A DNA stretch of 64,000 nt, from the NCBI GenBank assembly GCA_027475525.1, contig JAMWFC010000073.1, positions 707,791 to 771,790 of the forward strand, written 5' to 3'. Below the pieces are notes generated by a model. It ran no database searches, was not told where the DNA came from, and saw only the letters and a list, made by a program, of their open reading frames with translations. Below are positions 20,002 through 32,303 of the stretch, in pieces. The DNA comes from Macrolepiota albuminosa. Its lineage: Eukaryota; Basidiomycota; Agaricomycetes; Agaricales; Agaricaceae. The translations under genes were made by a program, and so were the position numbers. Numbering within the stretch: the stretch's first letter is position 1; each line of letters opens with the position of its first letter.

Positions 20002-20520
20002 AGATGGATCATTATGCACAGGAGAGTGCAAAACAAAGAGCTGCCCTTCTTGAAAAAGAAACTAGGTACATTTCTGATGCATTCAGCATTGTGATCTACT
20101 AAAATCACACTATTGAATGCTAGAACTTCTTCTTTGGTGCAGGGCTGAGTCTCCAGTTCTACTGGTTGCTACTGACCAGCACTCTTTTTATTAAGTGAGA
20201 AGCTCATACAGTCACATGGGCACCCTACAATAGCAAGATGTACCTACCAAGTTGCATTTCAAAGATTCTCCTAAAACCCTTGGAAGCTATGCTAGCTCCC
20301 ATACACTAGTCAATTAGTTTATGCTGCTTTGTCAGCATTAAGCAGGATACCTCCTGCTCAATAAGTTTAAGTAAGTGACCTTTAATTGTTATCTCACTGC
20401 CCGAGACAGAACAATGTTTTAAATCCTCAGAGAAGTCCAATACAAAATTACTATATCCTTTGCAAGCACAGAAGAGCATAAGCAAGTTCCTACTTTAATA
20501 AGTTTTTATATAACATTGCT
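20002..20520 (+). pseudogene. ORF3 relic C3 (conserved C-terminal domain, heavily mutated)
   Basis: The nucleotide sequence aligns to element C 7213-7700, covering the IPDALGV / TVERQNSFFG / TNTIFV / GFPRSPQ part of ORF3. Nearly all CpG positions are changed to TpG or CpA, and stops occur in every frame. No LTR is attached. It shows that ORF3-bearing elements of family C once existed in several copies. Confidence 0.7.
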
Positions 20521-20550
20521 TGAACAAACAATAAGTATTAATATTTTTCA

Positions 20551-20704
20551 TTTCACATGTTGCTGCTTTGCAGACAAATTTAGCTTTCAGCCTGCTATTT
20601 ATAAACAAGAGCTTTTAATTAAATATTTTTCACATGTTGCTGCTTTGCAGACAAATTTAGCTTTCAGCCTGCTATTTATAAACAAGAGCTTTTAATTAAA
20701 TATT
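20551..20704. repeat. Exact tandem duplication, unit 77 bp
   Basis: 20551-20627 and 20628-20704 are identical over 77 bases, in AT-rich sequence unrelated to the other duplications of the same period. Confidence 0.85.
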
Positions 20705-21300
20705 AAAAAAAAATCCTATAATTTTTTTATCACTATGTTTAAAAATTTAATTCAGTTATTGCATAGCAACTAAAGCACTATTAGTAATAGAATTTATATG
20801 TCAGAGATTATAATTAGTAATTGTCATGATGATCATATAGCTACTGATTTGACTTGTCATGATCAGATCAGTAATTTCATCACCTTTTTTGATCAGTAAG
20901 ATCACTGATCTTATTATGCTGCTTATAACAGGCCTAAATTATTTGCAACCAATTCTATAGCTTTTTGTGCTTTGCTTTTGCATGATTTGCATGTAATGTG
21001 CACAAAAAAATTTGCAGAAAAAGCTTTGGTTTACATATATAGAGTTTGTTATTTGCACAAATATGCATGCAAAGAGTTTGGAAATGTTGGTCTTAGAAGC
21101 TGTCTGTTGAAGTTGGTTATAGTAAGAAAAGCTTGAATTTGTTATTTGCATGCATCATATGCAAAGAAGTTTGTTGAAAAAATACATAGAGATCTAAGTA
21201 GGAACATTGTTTTAGAAGCTGTTTATTAAAGTAAGTCATAAGGTTTGTTACTTGCAAAATTTTATAAATTTAATTTTATTTGTCAAAACTTTAGCTATAG
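20705..21300. other. AT-rich sequence without recognisable genes
   Basis: No frame of interest. It contains runs of TGATCA/GATCAGT-like and TTTGCATGC-like short motifs and almost no CpG; it is probably long-decayed transposon. Confidence 0.5.
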
Positions 21301-21375
21301 CTATCACAACCCCTCCTACCCAGAACCACCCCAGGACACCCTCGGAGCTCCACCTGGGGCCACTCCACTGACCAC

Positions 21376-22245
21376 ATGACACAACTCCCACCTCCAGGGC
21401 CACCCTCACCACCATCAAACCCCTCACACCGCACCCTCACTCGTGATGCCCTTGCCTGTGAAGGGTGTCTGGATATCCAAAAACCCAATGCATTCATGGG
21501 CTGGGACCCCCAAAAATGGCATACCTTCCTCACTCAATGTTTTAACATGTTTCAGGTTGACAGCTCCCAGATGGCCTTTGCCACCTTGTACCTCCAGGAG
21601 ATCACCTTTGATCACTACACGGCCCTCATCCAGTTTGACTCCAACAACCTGGTGCTCTCCTGCTAGCAAGCCTTTGTTGACAAGTTCTCCAGGAAGTTTG
21701 GGATCTATGACACCATTGCCAAGGGCAAGAACAACCTCTTCAACCTCCAGATGTGTTCTGAGGAACGCTTCACTCAATGCTAACCCTAGCAGCGGTGCTC
21801 GCCCCCAGGCCCAACTTAACACTGCCGTGGCCGCCAACAACCTGGGTAATGTGCCAAGCCCGGAGGAATCCCCAGAAGACCCTGAAGACCCCAACTTCAC
21901 CAACAAATGGGGTAACCAGCTTCAGAAGAAGGGATGATCCTGGATCGAAGTTCCGAAGGATGTACAGGAACAACGGAGAAGAGAAGGTGTTTGCATACTG
22001 TAACTGGAGGTTACGAGCTAGAACTATCTTGTGTGTATCACCCAGTGCTGAATCAGACTGCAGTATCAGATTTGACTAGAACTAGAGTGAATACAAGATG
22101 TTGTCTTACATAATACTCTATTGAATGCTTATAGCATCGTTGACGCTAGTAACAAGTGTGACTCCATTATACATATTATGTGGTGAGAAAGACCATTTCA
22201 TCTCTGAGTGCCTCCAACGACAGGTTGTGGGATGCGCCACCTAGA
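21376..22245 (+). pseudogene. gag: Element B3 gag relic (C-terminal part)
   Basis: It aligns with the C-terminal Gag region of element B (minus strand 1-850): CEGCLDIQKPNAFMGWDPQK, VDSSQMAFATLYLQEITFDH and YDTIAKGKNNLFNLQM. A stop at 21664-21666 and frameshifts break it. The zinc knuckle (LCGEKDHFISEC) follows at about 22173-22215 after an LTR insertion. Virtually every CpG of element B is TpG or CpA here. Confidence 0.75.
21999..22171 (+). repeat. Solo LTR (173 bp) inserted in B3 gag
   Basis: It starts TGTAAC and ends TTATA. The flanks CATAC (21994-21998) and CATAT (22172-22176) form a 5-bp target duplication with one difference. Removing the insert restores the Gag knuckle codons around GVCILCGEKDH. 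Unlike its surroundings it retains several CpGs, suggesting a later insertion. Its family is not represented elsewhere in the window. Confidence 0.7.
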
Positions 22246-22439
22246 CCTTCAAAGGGAAAGATGCCACCTACAAATATTTGGAAAACAATCTGGCAATTTA
22301 AACCCGGAAGATGCACTAAATTGTGGAATCAACCCCCAACATCTTCTCTGCCCCAGTCTCTCATCTTTGCTTACAGGACACTCTCACGGCTTACCTACCC
22401 TCCCACTCCTCGCACTCTCTCCTCAAAACCCACCTCACC

Positions 22440-23590
22440 TCCTCTGGAATCCCCCTCAACACCCTTGTTGACAGTGGTGCCATGGACAACTTCATTGACA
22501 AAGCATAGTCTACCTCTGCTCCGGAACCCGCTCAACAACTTCCGGTCCCAGTATGACTCTGCCTCTTCAATGGAGACACTTCTATGGCAGAAGATATCAC
22601 CCATTTTGTGTGTATGCCCGTTATCTTGATAACCAAACTCCACCCCTCTGCACCCTTGGTCTTAGGGCTTCTGTGGCTCCAAGACACCAACCCCCACATT
22701 GACTGGTGACATCTCATCCTTTGCCTGACCTGGAAATCCATGCCTGACAACCAGCAACTCCCCTTCAACATCCTCCACTCCCCAGGCCCCAACCCAACTT
22801 CAAAGGACCTCCTGGATGGGCCCCCACCATCCCCCAGACTCCCCAATCCTTTGTCATCAATGCCAGGTTGGACGGTGCCCTGGGACCAATATCAGCCCTC
22901 ATTGACAGCAGAGCTACCAGAGTTTTCATCAGTGATGCCCTCAATCTTCTCCACAACCTCCTTGACCAACCTCTCTGCCTGCAACAGCTCAACAGCGCCC
23001 CCTCCTCCTCTGGCCCCATCCAGAGGTCTCACTTGGGACACGTGACCCTGGACAACGGCTTTGAGTTCACCTCTGACTTTCTGGTCATGCAACTTCATGG
23101 ATCAACTCCAATGGTGCTGGGACTACCCTGGCTATGTAACACAAACCCTCTGACTTTCTGGTCATGCAACTTCATGGATCAACTCCAATGGTGCTGGGAC
23201 TACCCTGGCTATGTAACACAAACCCAACATCAATTGGAGAACACTTACCATGATGTGCCTGGGACCCAAGGACCAGCCCACAACCACCATGCACCTCTGG
23301 GCCCTAGGGAGCAATCTGATGCCCAACATCCCCAGGGCTGCAGCCTTGCCTCTCACCCAAATGCCCTCCATCATGTCCCCGACGCCCATCCAAACCCACA
23401 AGGCCCCTGATTGACCTCCAAACATTCCTCAGAACAGGTACAAAGGGCTGAACTACCTGGGCCAGTCTCAGACACATGTCAAACCTGCTCTGATCTGTGA
23501 ATGCACAACCCCAATTGACCCAAATGCACTCAACATTAGGATTATTGGAGCCGCCCCCTTTGCCTGCCTTGTGCAGGACGGAACCTCTGT
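22440..23590 (+). pseudogene. pro: Element B3 protease region with two retropepsin-like domains
   Basis: Two aspartic-protease modules follow each other. The first has LVDSGAMDNFIDKA (about 22465-22508) and ends LVLGLLWLQDTNPHIDW. The second has ALIDSRATRVFISDALN (about 22896-22950; Gly of DSG changed to Arg), VTLDNGFEF, and ends MVLGLPWLCNTNP. After the second comes the IIGAAPFACLVQDG segment usually found between protease and RT in gypsy elements. Stops and the 77-bp duplication interrupt the frame. The duplicated module is either a family trait or a recombination product. Confidence 0.6.
23071..23224. repeat. Exact tandem duplication, unit 77 bp
   Basis: 23071-23147 and 23148-23224 are identical. 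The extra copy shifts the reading frame inside the second protease module. Confidence 0.85.
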
Positions 23591-23599
23591 GTTTCAACT

Positions 23600-26590
23600 A
23601 CATACCTTGCCATCTCTCCTGGAAGAACACCTATGAGGAGATGCTATTCCCCCAGAGAAGAAAACCAAGGAGCAGATCCTCCGAGAAGTAGTTCCCCCAG
23701 AGTACCATGAGTTCGCTGATGTATTCTCTGAAGGAGACATTAAGGAGATTCTCCCTCACCACCCTATGACTATATGATCAATCTTGAGGAAGGAACCACC
23801 CCTCCTTTTGGCAAGGTATACAATATGTCAGAAGTCAAACTCCGGGCCCTCAAGGACTATTTTGATGAAATGCTTGGAAAGAGATTCATCCAACCCTCCA
23901 CCTCTGCCACTGGAGCTCTGGTCCTATTTGCTGAGAAGAAGGACAGCTCACTCTGACTCTGCGTCAACTACCGGGGACTCAATAAGATCACCAAGAAGAA
24001 CTGCTACCTGCTTCTGCTCATTGGCAATCTGGTCGATCAACTCCGCAGCACCAAGGTTTACACAAAAATCAACCTCCACTCTGGTTACAACAACATCCAC
24101 ATTGCCCTGGGATATGAGTGGAAAACCATGTTCCACACATGGTATAGTCTGTTTGAGTATTTTGTAATGCCCTTCAGAATGACTCACTCCCCCGCCACAT
24201 TCCAATACTTCATGAACAACATCTTCCACAATATGAGCAATGTCTTTGTGATTGTCTACGTGGACGACATCCTCATCTACTCCGACTCAAAGGAGAACCA
24301 CCAGAAGCATGTCCGACAAGTCCTTGAGTGCCTCCAGGAGCACAATCTCCACGCCAAGCCCGAGAAGTGTTCATTCTACATGGAAGAGGTTGAGTATCTC
24401 AGCGTCATAGTATCTCCAAATGGTGTTTGCATGGACCTCCACAAGGTCAAGGCCATTGTCAACTGGCCACAACCCCGGAATGTCAAGAAAGTACAATCCT
24501 TCTTGGGTTTTGCTAACTTCTACCAGAGGTTTATAGACAACTACTCCAGTATCACAAAACCCCTCAGCCAGCTCACACGCAAGGACGTTGCATGGAACTG
24601 GGACAGTAAGTGCCAGAGCATCTTTAACTTGCTCAAGAAGGCTTTTACAGCTGCCCCCGTCCTCTGGCTTTACAACCCTGCCCTCCTGATCATACTGGAA
24701 TGTGACACCTCTGACTATGCCATTGCTGGAATCTTCTCGCAGATGGGATCTGACTTGGCCAGTTGCCTTCTATATCCAGTCTATAATTGACACCAAGCTC
24801 AACTATGACATTTACAATAAAGAACTCCATGCCATTGTTGAAGCCTTTAAACAGTGGCAAGCCTACCTCAAAGAAGCCCAGCACCAGATCCAGGTCTACT
24901 CAGATCACAACAACCTGCAGTACTTCACCACAACCAAGCAACTCAGTTGACAACAGGCCCAATGGTCCAAGATCCTCTCAGAGTATGACTTCACAATCCA
25001 GTACCACCTGGAACAACTCAGAGCTAAATCTGATGCCCTCACCTAGCGACCAGACGTCTACCCCAAGAAGTCGTTTGAGGCAGAGCGCAATGCGTTCAAT
25101 CATCACGTAGTGATCCCTCCCAAACATTTAAATATCATGCTGATTCTAAACAACAAAGAGACCCTAAGCCGGATTCACCATGCTCCACAAGACAAGTACT
25201 TCACCAATCACAATCTCCGCAGCCCTCCCAATGGAACCAACCTGGACCCCGTCTCCCTGTCCCCCAATGAAATGCTGCTCTTCTGAGACGGCCACATCTA
25301 CATCTTGGATCATGCCTGACTTTGCTATGACATTCTCTGCCAACACCATGACCACAAGCTCTGGGGACACCCTGGGATACATAAGACCCTCCAGCTTGTC
25401 TCCCAGACTTACTTTTGGCCAGGATTGAAGAAGAATGTGACCTGCTACATTCAATTGTGCAAACCCTGCCTCTGGGCCAAGGTCCTCTGGCACCAACCCT
25501 ATGGACTCCTGAAACCTCTGCCAGTTGGACAACGCCCCTGGTCTTCCATCTCCTTGGATCACATTGTCAAACTCCCGGAATCTGAAGAGTTCAATGCCAT
25601 TCTCGTTGTTGTGTGTAGGCTGACTAGACAGGGCATCTTCCTACCCTGCCACACCACAGACACTGCCCTAGACTTTGCCTGGCTATTCCTTGAGCACATC
25701 TTTGCCAAGCATGGACTCCCAGACAACATCATCTCTGACCATGGCCTGCTCTTCATTTCCAAGTTCTGGACCTCCCTATGTATGGCCCTCGAAGTGAAAA
25801 CTAACCTCTCTACTGCCTACCACCCTGAAACCAATGGCCAGACTGAAAGGGTCAACCAGTCTCTCAAACAGTACCTCCAGTTGTACGTCAACTACTTGCA
25901 GGACGACTGGCATGCCAAGCTCCCCCTGGCCAAATTTACCTACAACAACATGCTGCACTCCACCACCAGGGTATTCCCCTTCTTTGCCAACAAGGGATAC
26001 TATCCCCAACTGACCCTCTCACTCCAGGACATCCCATTGCATGCTGCCCATGAGGTTGCCCAGGATCTCCAGTCCTTTCACAAGTTCCTCTGGAAAGAGA
26101 TTGACACCACAAACCAGGCCTATGCAAAATACACCAACCAAAAGTGGGAAAACACTCCCAACTGGGCCCCCAGAACAAAGGTATGGTTAGATTGAAGCCA
26201 CCTTCACACTTACCAACCCTTCCCAAAACTTGATCATAAGCGCCTCGGTCCGTTCAAGATCTTGAAAAAGGTCTCATCCCATGTCTACAAGATTGAGCTC
26301 CCCCCAGGACTTAAAGGCCTGCACCCAGTCTTTTATGTCTGCCTCCTGGAATGACATTCCCTAGACCCCTTTCCCAAATGACACTCCAAACGCCCTTCCC
26401 CAGTCGAGGTTAAGAATGAATACCACTACAAGGTCAAAGATATCCTCGACTCCTGAGACATTTGCAGATGACTCCACTTCCTTATACAATGGAAGGGATA
26501 TGGCTCAGAGGACAACACTTGGGAGCCGTGCCAAAACCTCAAAGGCACCCTCAACAAACTCCAGGACTTTCAGCAACAGCATCTGGGAAA
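23600..26590 (+). pseudogene. pol: Element B3 pol: RT, RNase H, integrase, chromodomain (dead)
   Basis: The RT frame starts near EEILPHHPYDYMINLEEGTTPPFG and contains the catalytic YVDDILIYSD (about 24256-24285), the thumb LGFANFYQRFIDNYS and the start of RNase H (ECDTSDYAIAGI). After frameshifts near 24790 the RNase H and linker continue. The integrase lies in 25425-26195 (SLDHIVKLPES, ISDHGLLFISKFW, YHPETNGQTERVNQ), keeping the three acidic positions. After a stop at 26193-26195 come the GPFKILKKV linker and a chromodomain (EYHYKVKDILDS ... FLIQWKGYGSEDNTWEP, about 26414-26530). It is a chromovirus of the B family by its Gag and has many stops. No 3' LTR could be recognised after 26640. Confidence 0.85.
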
Positions 26591-26649
26591 TGACCCTCCC
26601 AGGTGCAGGACTTACAGATGGCAGTAGTGGGCATAACCTCCACCTCTGG

Positions 26650-28239
26650 GCTTAATAGGGATTCAACTTCCGTATATATCTTCTATTCTCCCTCTCTATA
26701 CTTTACCCTCCTAATACTTTTAACAAGACCAACCATTATGCCTAGGCAAGGTACCAATTCCCAGCTTCTCGCTGTATTTCTTACAACTGCTCTTCTGAGA
26801 AACCAAGTATATAAACTGTTTATAGTTGCACTATTTTACAGTACAGGGCACATGACACGACTACCAAGAAAATCTGGAGGCCTGCTAGTGAGGGGTCTCT
26901 GGGGCCCTCCTCCCCCTCTTTTCCCCCACCAGAACTTGTTGGCCAACCTTGGGGCTCCTCCCTCTCCAGCTCCCCCAGAACACGCTCTTGCGACACCTCC
27001 TCCAGCAACTGGTCTCAGGTTGGGAGCAGCTCACTCTCATCCAGGACCCTCTTGAACCAGGTTTCCGGTGCTGGGACGTTCCTCTGCTGATGCGCCAACA
27101 CCAGCCTTCCCAATAGGTCCATCCCATGCTCCATCCTGGAAGTCATTAGTTTGGGCTGCTGTCCCTCCTGCAACAAGGCTAGCGCTGCAGCTGCCCCATC
27201 CAGGAGCAGGCAATGCTCCTGGGCCCAGCCTGAGGAATTAGTATGGAGACTCAGGGAAACGTTGGGGGCACTCACTTAAGGCGGCCATCCGGGTGACGAC
27301 CACATCCCACAAGTTCTCTTGGAAGGCCCAGGGAAAGGACTGGGCAACACCTGCTGCTTCTCCTTGTCAACATGACCCTTCCTGCTCATCCTGGCCCAGG
27401 TTGCCCGATGCATGACCAAGACCACAGGCCAACCCCGACTCCTCACCCCAGCTGCCTCCCTCACCCAGGACCCCCTCGTAAATGCCACCAGTGGGGCCCC
27501 ACTCTTTCCAGACCCCCCCAATACCCCCACCTGCGGCTTGACCACTCAGTCCCTCTCCTCTACCCCCATCCTGCGAGTCACTCCTCCCAACGGCCACCTC
27601 TGCTCCTGTGTCATCTAACACGCCCTTCACAATGCTGAGACAGAACATTGCTTGTGATTGAGGCAACACACCTCACACACCGAGAAGTCTCTTCAGGATG
27701 ATGGGCTGGGGGCCTCAAAAAGGCATGGCACCAGCCAACGGGCACAGTGCACACACTGGATCAATGTTAGTAGCAACCATGAGGTATGATGTCACTTACT
27801 GGCCTGTTACTGTCACACTATGAGTGGGTGGACAGCCCCCAGGGCTTTTCAAGGGCCTGCTTGAACAACGCCTGCAACATGACTGCCCACGGAATACGCA
27901 GGTCTCCAGAACCATTGATACGGTGCCCAGGGCCATTCTCAACCAACAAAAACATGGGTCAGCCAGGCGAGGATGAGGTAAAGAGGGGGGCGAGGGGGCT
28001 GAACAGTTATTCACGCAATAGTGGGCATGGGACAACTGGGACCTGCCTGGGGGGCAGGCTTGGGAACCAATATCAGAAGACTGGCCAGGTCTGAGATGGC
28101 TGGGTCCCACCTCCAGGGCAGGTGCATTTTGTTGTTTTAAAAAGAGGGGTTGATCAGGCCAAGCAAAGAGCATGTGAATGCACCTATATTGCTGAATGAG
28201 CGCCGCTATACGCTCCCAATCCAGGCGGTGCCAATACTG
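26650..28239. other. Unassigned GC-rich, partly CpG-depleted sequence
   Basis: No known domain. Minus-strand pieces look like decayed coding sequence (DGTKRVLDESELL-type frame at 27015-27275 with RMEHGMDLLGRLVLAHQQ and NVPAPETWFKRV; another at about 27840-27960 with VENGPGHRINGSGDLRIPW) but cannot be joined or named. It is probably another unclassified repeat. Confidence 0.35.
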
Positions 28240-29634
28240 GGTGTCCTGGGCCTATCCTCAGGGTGGAGGCAGTTGGGGGGGGTTTGGGGGCACCAGATTA
28301 GCTTGTGGGGTTGGGCTGGGTGCTGGGCCAGGTGCTGGGTTCTGCGAGGGGCATTTGACTTGGGAGGGTCAAGCTTGCATCAGAGGGTGTGGGGGGTTTT
28401 GCAGATCGAAGTGGGGCAGGGGGTTGCAATAGAAGGCTGGTTCTGGCAGGGCCAGAGTGGTCAGAGGGGGTGGGGCCAGGATTGCTCTGGGTGCGGGGCA
28501 TCATTTGTTGTAAGTGAGTTTGTTGATGTAGCACAACGTGTTGTCTGTACTGGGGGTGTTGATCTGGGGCATTCTAGAGGTGGCTGTTAGTGAGGGTTGG
28601 GTGTTGTCCATTTGCAGGAGTGGTCCTAGGGGCCTCCAGAGTTGCCCCCAGGTCTCGAAGGTACTAGAAACAGAGTTAGCCCTATGGCGGGTTGACAAGC
28701 CTACCATGTGGGCAGCAGGCTGATTGAATAGCCCACCCATTAGATTAAGGGACCGCAGTATGGCCGAGGTGTTTTGTCGCTCTTTCTGTTGTTGTTGCTC
28801 TGGTGTCAGGGCTGTGAGGGCAGCCGGGGTTGGTTCTGGGGGTTCTTGCCAGATATGAATTGAGCGTCCCAGATCTGTGGGGTTGTTGAGAGGTCAGGAG
28901 GAGGGGGATGCATGGACTTTGTTGAGCAATTGCTGCAGTTCTTTGCGGAGCATTGTGTTGCGTCTATACTTTACCATAGTCTGCTCTGGGAGTTTTTCTT
29001 ACGTGAGGCAATCCCCAAATTCAACCAAGCAATGGGTCCAGTCCTCTGGAGTGCTCTTGAAGTTGTTGTGTCTGAATTCTATGAGTAGTGCCCTTGTCTG
29101 CTGCGCAAAGTCCTCTGGCAAGATCTGGAGTGAGTGAAGCACCTTGTCTTGCTGCTGTTTATACTCCTCAAAATGTTGTTGTCCCATTGGCAATGGAGGG
29201 GTCTGTGTGGGTGGGGCAGTGGCCGAGTAGTGTTGGGGAGGATAGTCATAGTTGGGAGGTCCCCGGGGTTGGGGGGCAGGGCGCTGGTAACCATAGTAAG
29301 GGGTGGGTGCAAAGGGGCCCTCGCTAGAGGGAATTGAGCGAGGTCTACTGAGAACAGGTGGGGTCTCTGGTAGGCCCCTGGGGATGCTCCAGTACAAGGG
29401 GACCTCCACGGGTCATGTCATGGCTAGGTTGAGCAGAGGGGCCCAGCTAGCTGAGGGCCCCAGGTCGTAGAGGGATGGGTCAGGGGCCCGGTGGCAGTGG
29501 AGACATTGGGATTTGTACTGGAGAGGTGGGTAGGTGGGGCAGAGGGTCTGTGCAGAGTAGTGATCAGGGACAGGATGCCCATAAGGGTTGGTCTGCTAGC
29601 CTGTGGGGTAGTAGGTATGAGTATACGTAGCGAT
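28240..29634 (-). pseudogene. gag: Element B2 gag relic (N-terminal, proline-rich part)
   Basis: It aligns with element B 1110-2560 on the minus strand, for example QPRGPPNYDYPPQHYSATAP, FEEYKQQQDKVLHSLQILPE and the QTMVKYRR region. The start codon is lost (B has CAT at 2558-2560 where B2 has CGA). CpG sites of B are consistently TpG or CpA here. The capsid region and everything downstream are missing. Confidence 0.75.
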
Positions 29635-30412
29635 CAAGAACAGTGTAAGGAGGGAGTCTTGATATTATGTCAGGTTTTGCTGAGTCAGGGGCTTTCTGGG
29701 AAAGCAATGCCCTTACAAGGCAGACTTGATCTACATGTACTTGGGTGTCTGAAACTCTGGACTGGGCTTCTGGGGTTCAAGATGCAATAGGGGATTCCTG
29801 AGATAGGAGACTTAGTCCAGAGATTCGGTGGAAGCGAGGAGTTAACAGGGTTTGAGTTGAGTCGAGAACCAGAGGTTCTAGGACAAGACCCAGTTAGTAA
29901 AGTTTAGGTTGTGAAGTGTGTACCAGTCTTAGGAGCACATGAACAATTTGAGCATGCCAGTCAAAGTGTACTAATCAGGCATACCAGTCAGTTAAAAGGT
30001 ACGCAAGCAAACAAGTGTAATATCAAGACTAGCAAATACAACGGGGAGCTACACTTAAGTACTATGGGGCCAGGTCTGGATCTCTGGGGTTCCAGAGTGT
30101 CTGGGATAAGTTCCAGGGGGCATTGAGTAGTGGGAGGGAGACTGTATACTGGGATTGTGCATGTATGGTGCAGAGGGAGCTATGATGCATGATGCATGAT
30201 GGCCTGGAAGCGGTTGGCATGATCTGGTCATTGATCGGAGTTTGATTGTGGTTGATCCCAGGTCTGTGATGCAGGGTTGCCAGGGATGCTGGGTGCCAGG
30301 TGATGGTGGGCCTTGATGCATGTGATGGTGGTGTCAGTAGTCATGATGGTGGAGTGCGTTTTGTGGGGTCAAATGGAGGGTCCTGGTGTGGATCCGGAGG
30401 GGAGGGGTCGTG
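29635..30412 (-). repeat. 5' LTR plus leader of element B2
   Basis: It aligns along its length to 2561-3342. The outer boundary TGTCACGACC at 30412 abuts ORF3 relic C2, so B2 inserted into C2. Confidence 0.75.
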
Positions 30413-31249
30413 ACAATTGGTGCAGCCTCTTTGGATTTGTGCTTCTGCACATGATCAGTGCCAGCCACCCCTCCAAGACCACAGTACACAAGTACCTAGC
30501 CTATGTTTTTGCATGACCAGGCCTCTACAAAGAGGCTATTGTCGAATATGAGGCAGCTAGGGGCAAGCCTTTGTGCTCCTTTCCACTGATGACCCTAACT
30601 TCGGGGCTGTGGACATCCCAGAAGCATCAGCTTCCATTTTCACCACTTTGGACGTATTATACATCCTTCTTCACAATCAAATCCCAGTCAGCTAGGTTGA
30701 CCATGCATACACTTATGAGGTCACCTACTTGGCCCACATATTCTTTGGCAACACCTGGCTCTATAACAAGGCAGCCACCATCAACAACAAGAGACTGAAA
30801 CGCCTTGACTATTATGGGACACCTCAGTCTCTTGCTCAGTGGGATAGGTGGTGTGAAGCCACTATTGGCAATCACCAATGCCTCATGCTCCAGCAGCAGG
30901 AGAGTTGTTGTGTCTATGACGATGCACTTACAAAGGAGATGTATCTCCTTATTGGGGACAAGATATTCATGCCCACGAACTCTGGACACGCCAGTACTCG
31001 TCCGACAATGGGGATCTTCCTGACCCCCAACCACCTATCCCAGGGTGAACCTTTGACCCCACACTTACACTGTCCCCTATACAAGACTATGACAATTCCC
31101 TGCCTGTAGCAGGGCCATTGGACACTTCCCATGAGCTTGCATCCAAGGATGAACTCCTCGATTATAATATGGACGATGTGACTACTGATCTATTCCGGAA
31201 GCCTGGGGACTCTCCAATTGCCCCTGTCCCTGACTTACTGATGGCCTGA
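30413..31249 (+). pseudogene. ORF3 relic C2 (C-terminal third)
   Basis: It aligns to element C 7890-8728. Recognisable pieces include ASHPSKTTVHKYLAYVFA, DYYGTPQSLAQWDRWCEATI and the acidic tail ending near 31249. A TGA replaces the Arg of FARPGLY. CpG sites are lost. Upstream sequence is cut off by B2. Confidence 0.75.
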
Positions 31250-31292
31250 CTGTTAGAGTGCTTTGAGACCATAGTTCAGTCTAATTGGGGGG

Positions 31293-31512
31293 TGTGTAGC
31301 ATAGTCCGCTATATGGCATTGGCCACATAGCTTTTACTTACTTTAGTAGTCAATAATATATTATTATTATTTACAGTATTATAAATAGTCTTTACTTGCT
31401 GCTTATTAAGCAGCTTATTTTGTATTTATACTACATAGTCAATAAACCAGACTGGTCTGATTCTGTATAGTGTAAACTGTAAGCTCTCACTAAATTCTGT
31501 AACTTTGTTACA
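31293..31512 (+). repeat. 3' LTR of element C2 (~220 bp)
   Basis: It begins TGTGTAGCATAG after a polypurine tract and ends TTGTTACA. It resembles the C LTR at 8772-9026 but has a shorter AT array. Confidence 0.7.
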
Positions 31513-32303
31513 GGCTTGCTAATGTAGAAGATAAGCTTCGCTTTACACTGACTTGATGATGAAGTTGATATATTGTGATTGTTGATGCTTTCTATGATAT
31601 TCTGGAAAGCAGAGGGTTCTTAACAAACTCCAGCCTAAGCAATTCACTCCCTGAAAATCACCAAGCCTTTGCCTATCAATTGCCTGTCTATTCTCTACTC
31701 AACTTGGGCTATTTATACTGTTTTTCTGGTGCAGAGACCACTATCTACACATGACTCTTTGTTGTAAACTCTCCAACCTCTGAAACATGTTTGATAGTCC
31801 AATTTCCCTTTTGAGAGGCCTGTTTCAGTGCCACCAGTTCCACCATTCAACTTCTTAATCTATTATTCTTCTGGATGTCTCTGATTGCCACTTCCCCATT
31901 TGCTTGAGCTCCATTTAGCATGATTCCATTTATAGATCCTTTTTTCCCCTTTTAGCACTTCCCTGCATTTCATGCTTCTTTTCTTTCCCCTTCCAGTTGT
32001 GTCATTGTCAGATCTGATCTTTGATCCAAATCACCACAATTTGATCCCATTTTGTCACTTCTGCCAGCTCCCATGCTTCCCTTTCCCATTACAGTGGTTG
32101 GACTATTGTTGAGCTGATAGTTTGAACTGATCCCTGCATATTGTTCTGTACTTTTCTGTGTATTTATTGGGGTGTTTTGGAGATATATTTTTGTTGAGAC
32201 TGCTACCAGGAGGCCTACAGTTTTCAGCCCATAGATTAAATGTTTATTTTGACTTCTGGTGCATGGTGTGTCCCTGACTGCTGGTACAGTGTTGTATCAG
32301 CAC
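31513..32303 (+). repeat. Repeat F, copy 1 (~0.8 kb, LTR-like)
   Basis: It matches 60435-61291 along most of its length. Both copies begin GGCTTGCTA(A/G)TGTAGAA and carry GGGCTATTTATACTG, a plausible TATA-type promoter, about 220-270 bp from the start. TG...CA ends (TGCTAATG/ATCAGCA) would fit a solo LTR, but no target duplication is visible. No coding sequence. Confidence 0.55.
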
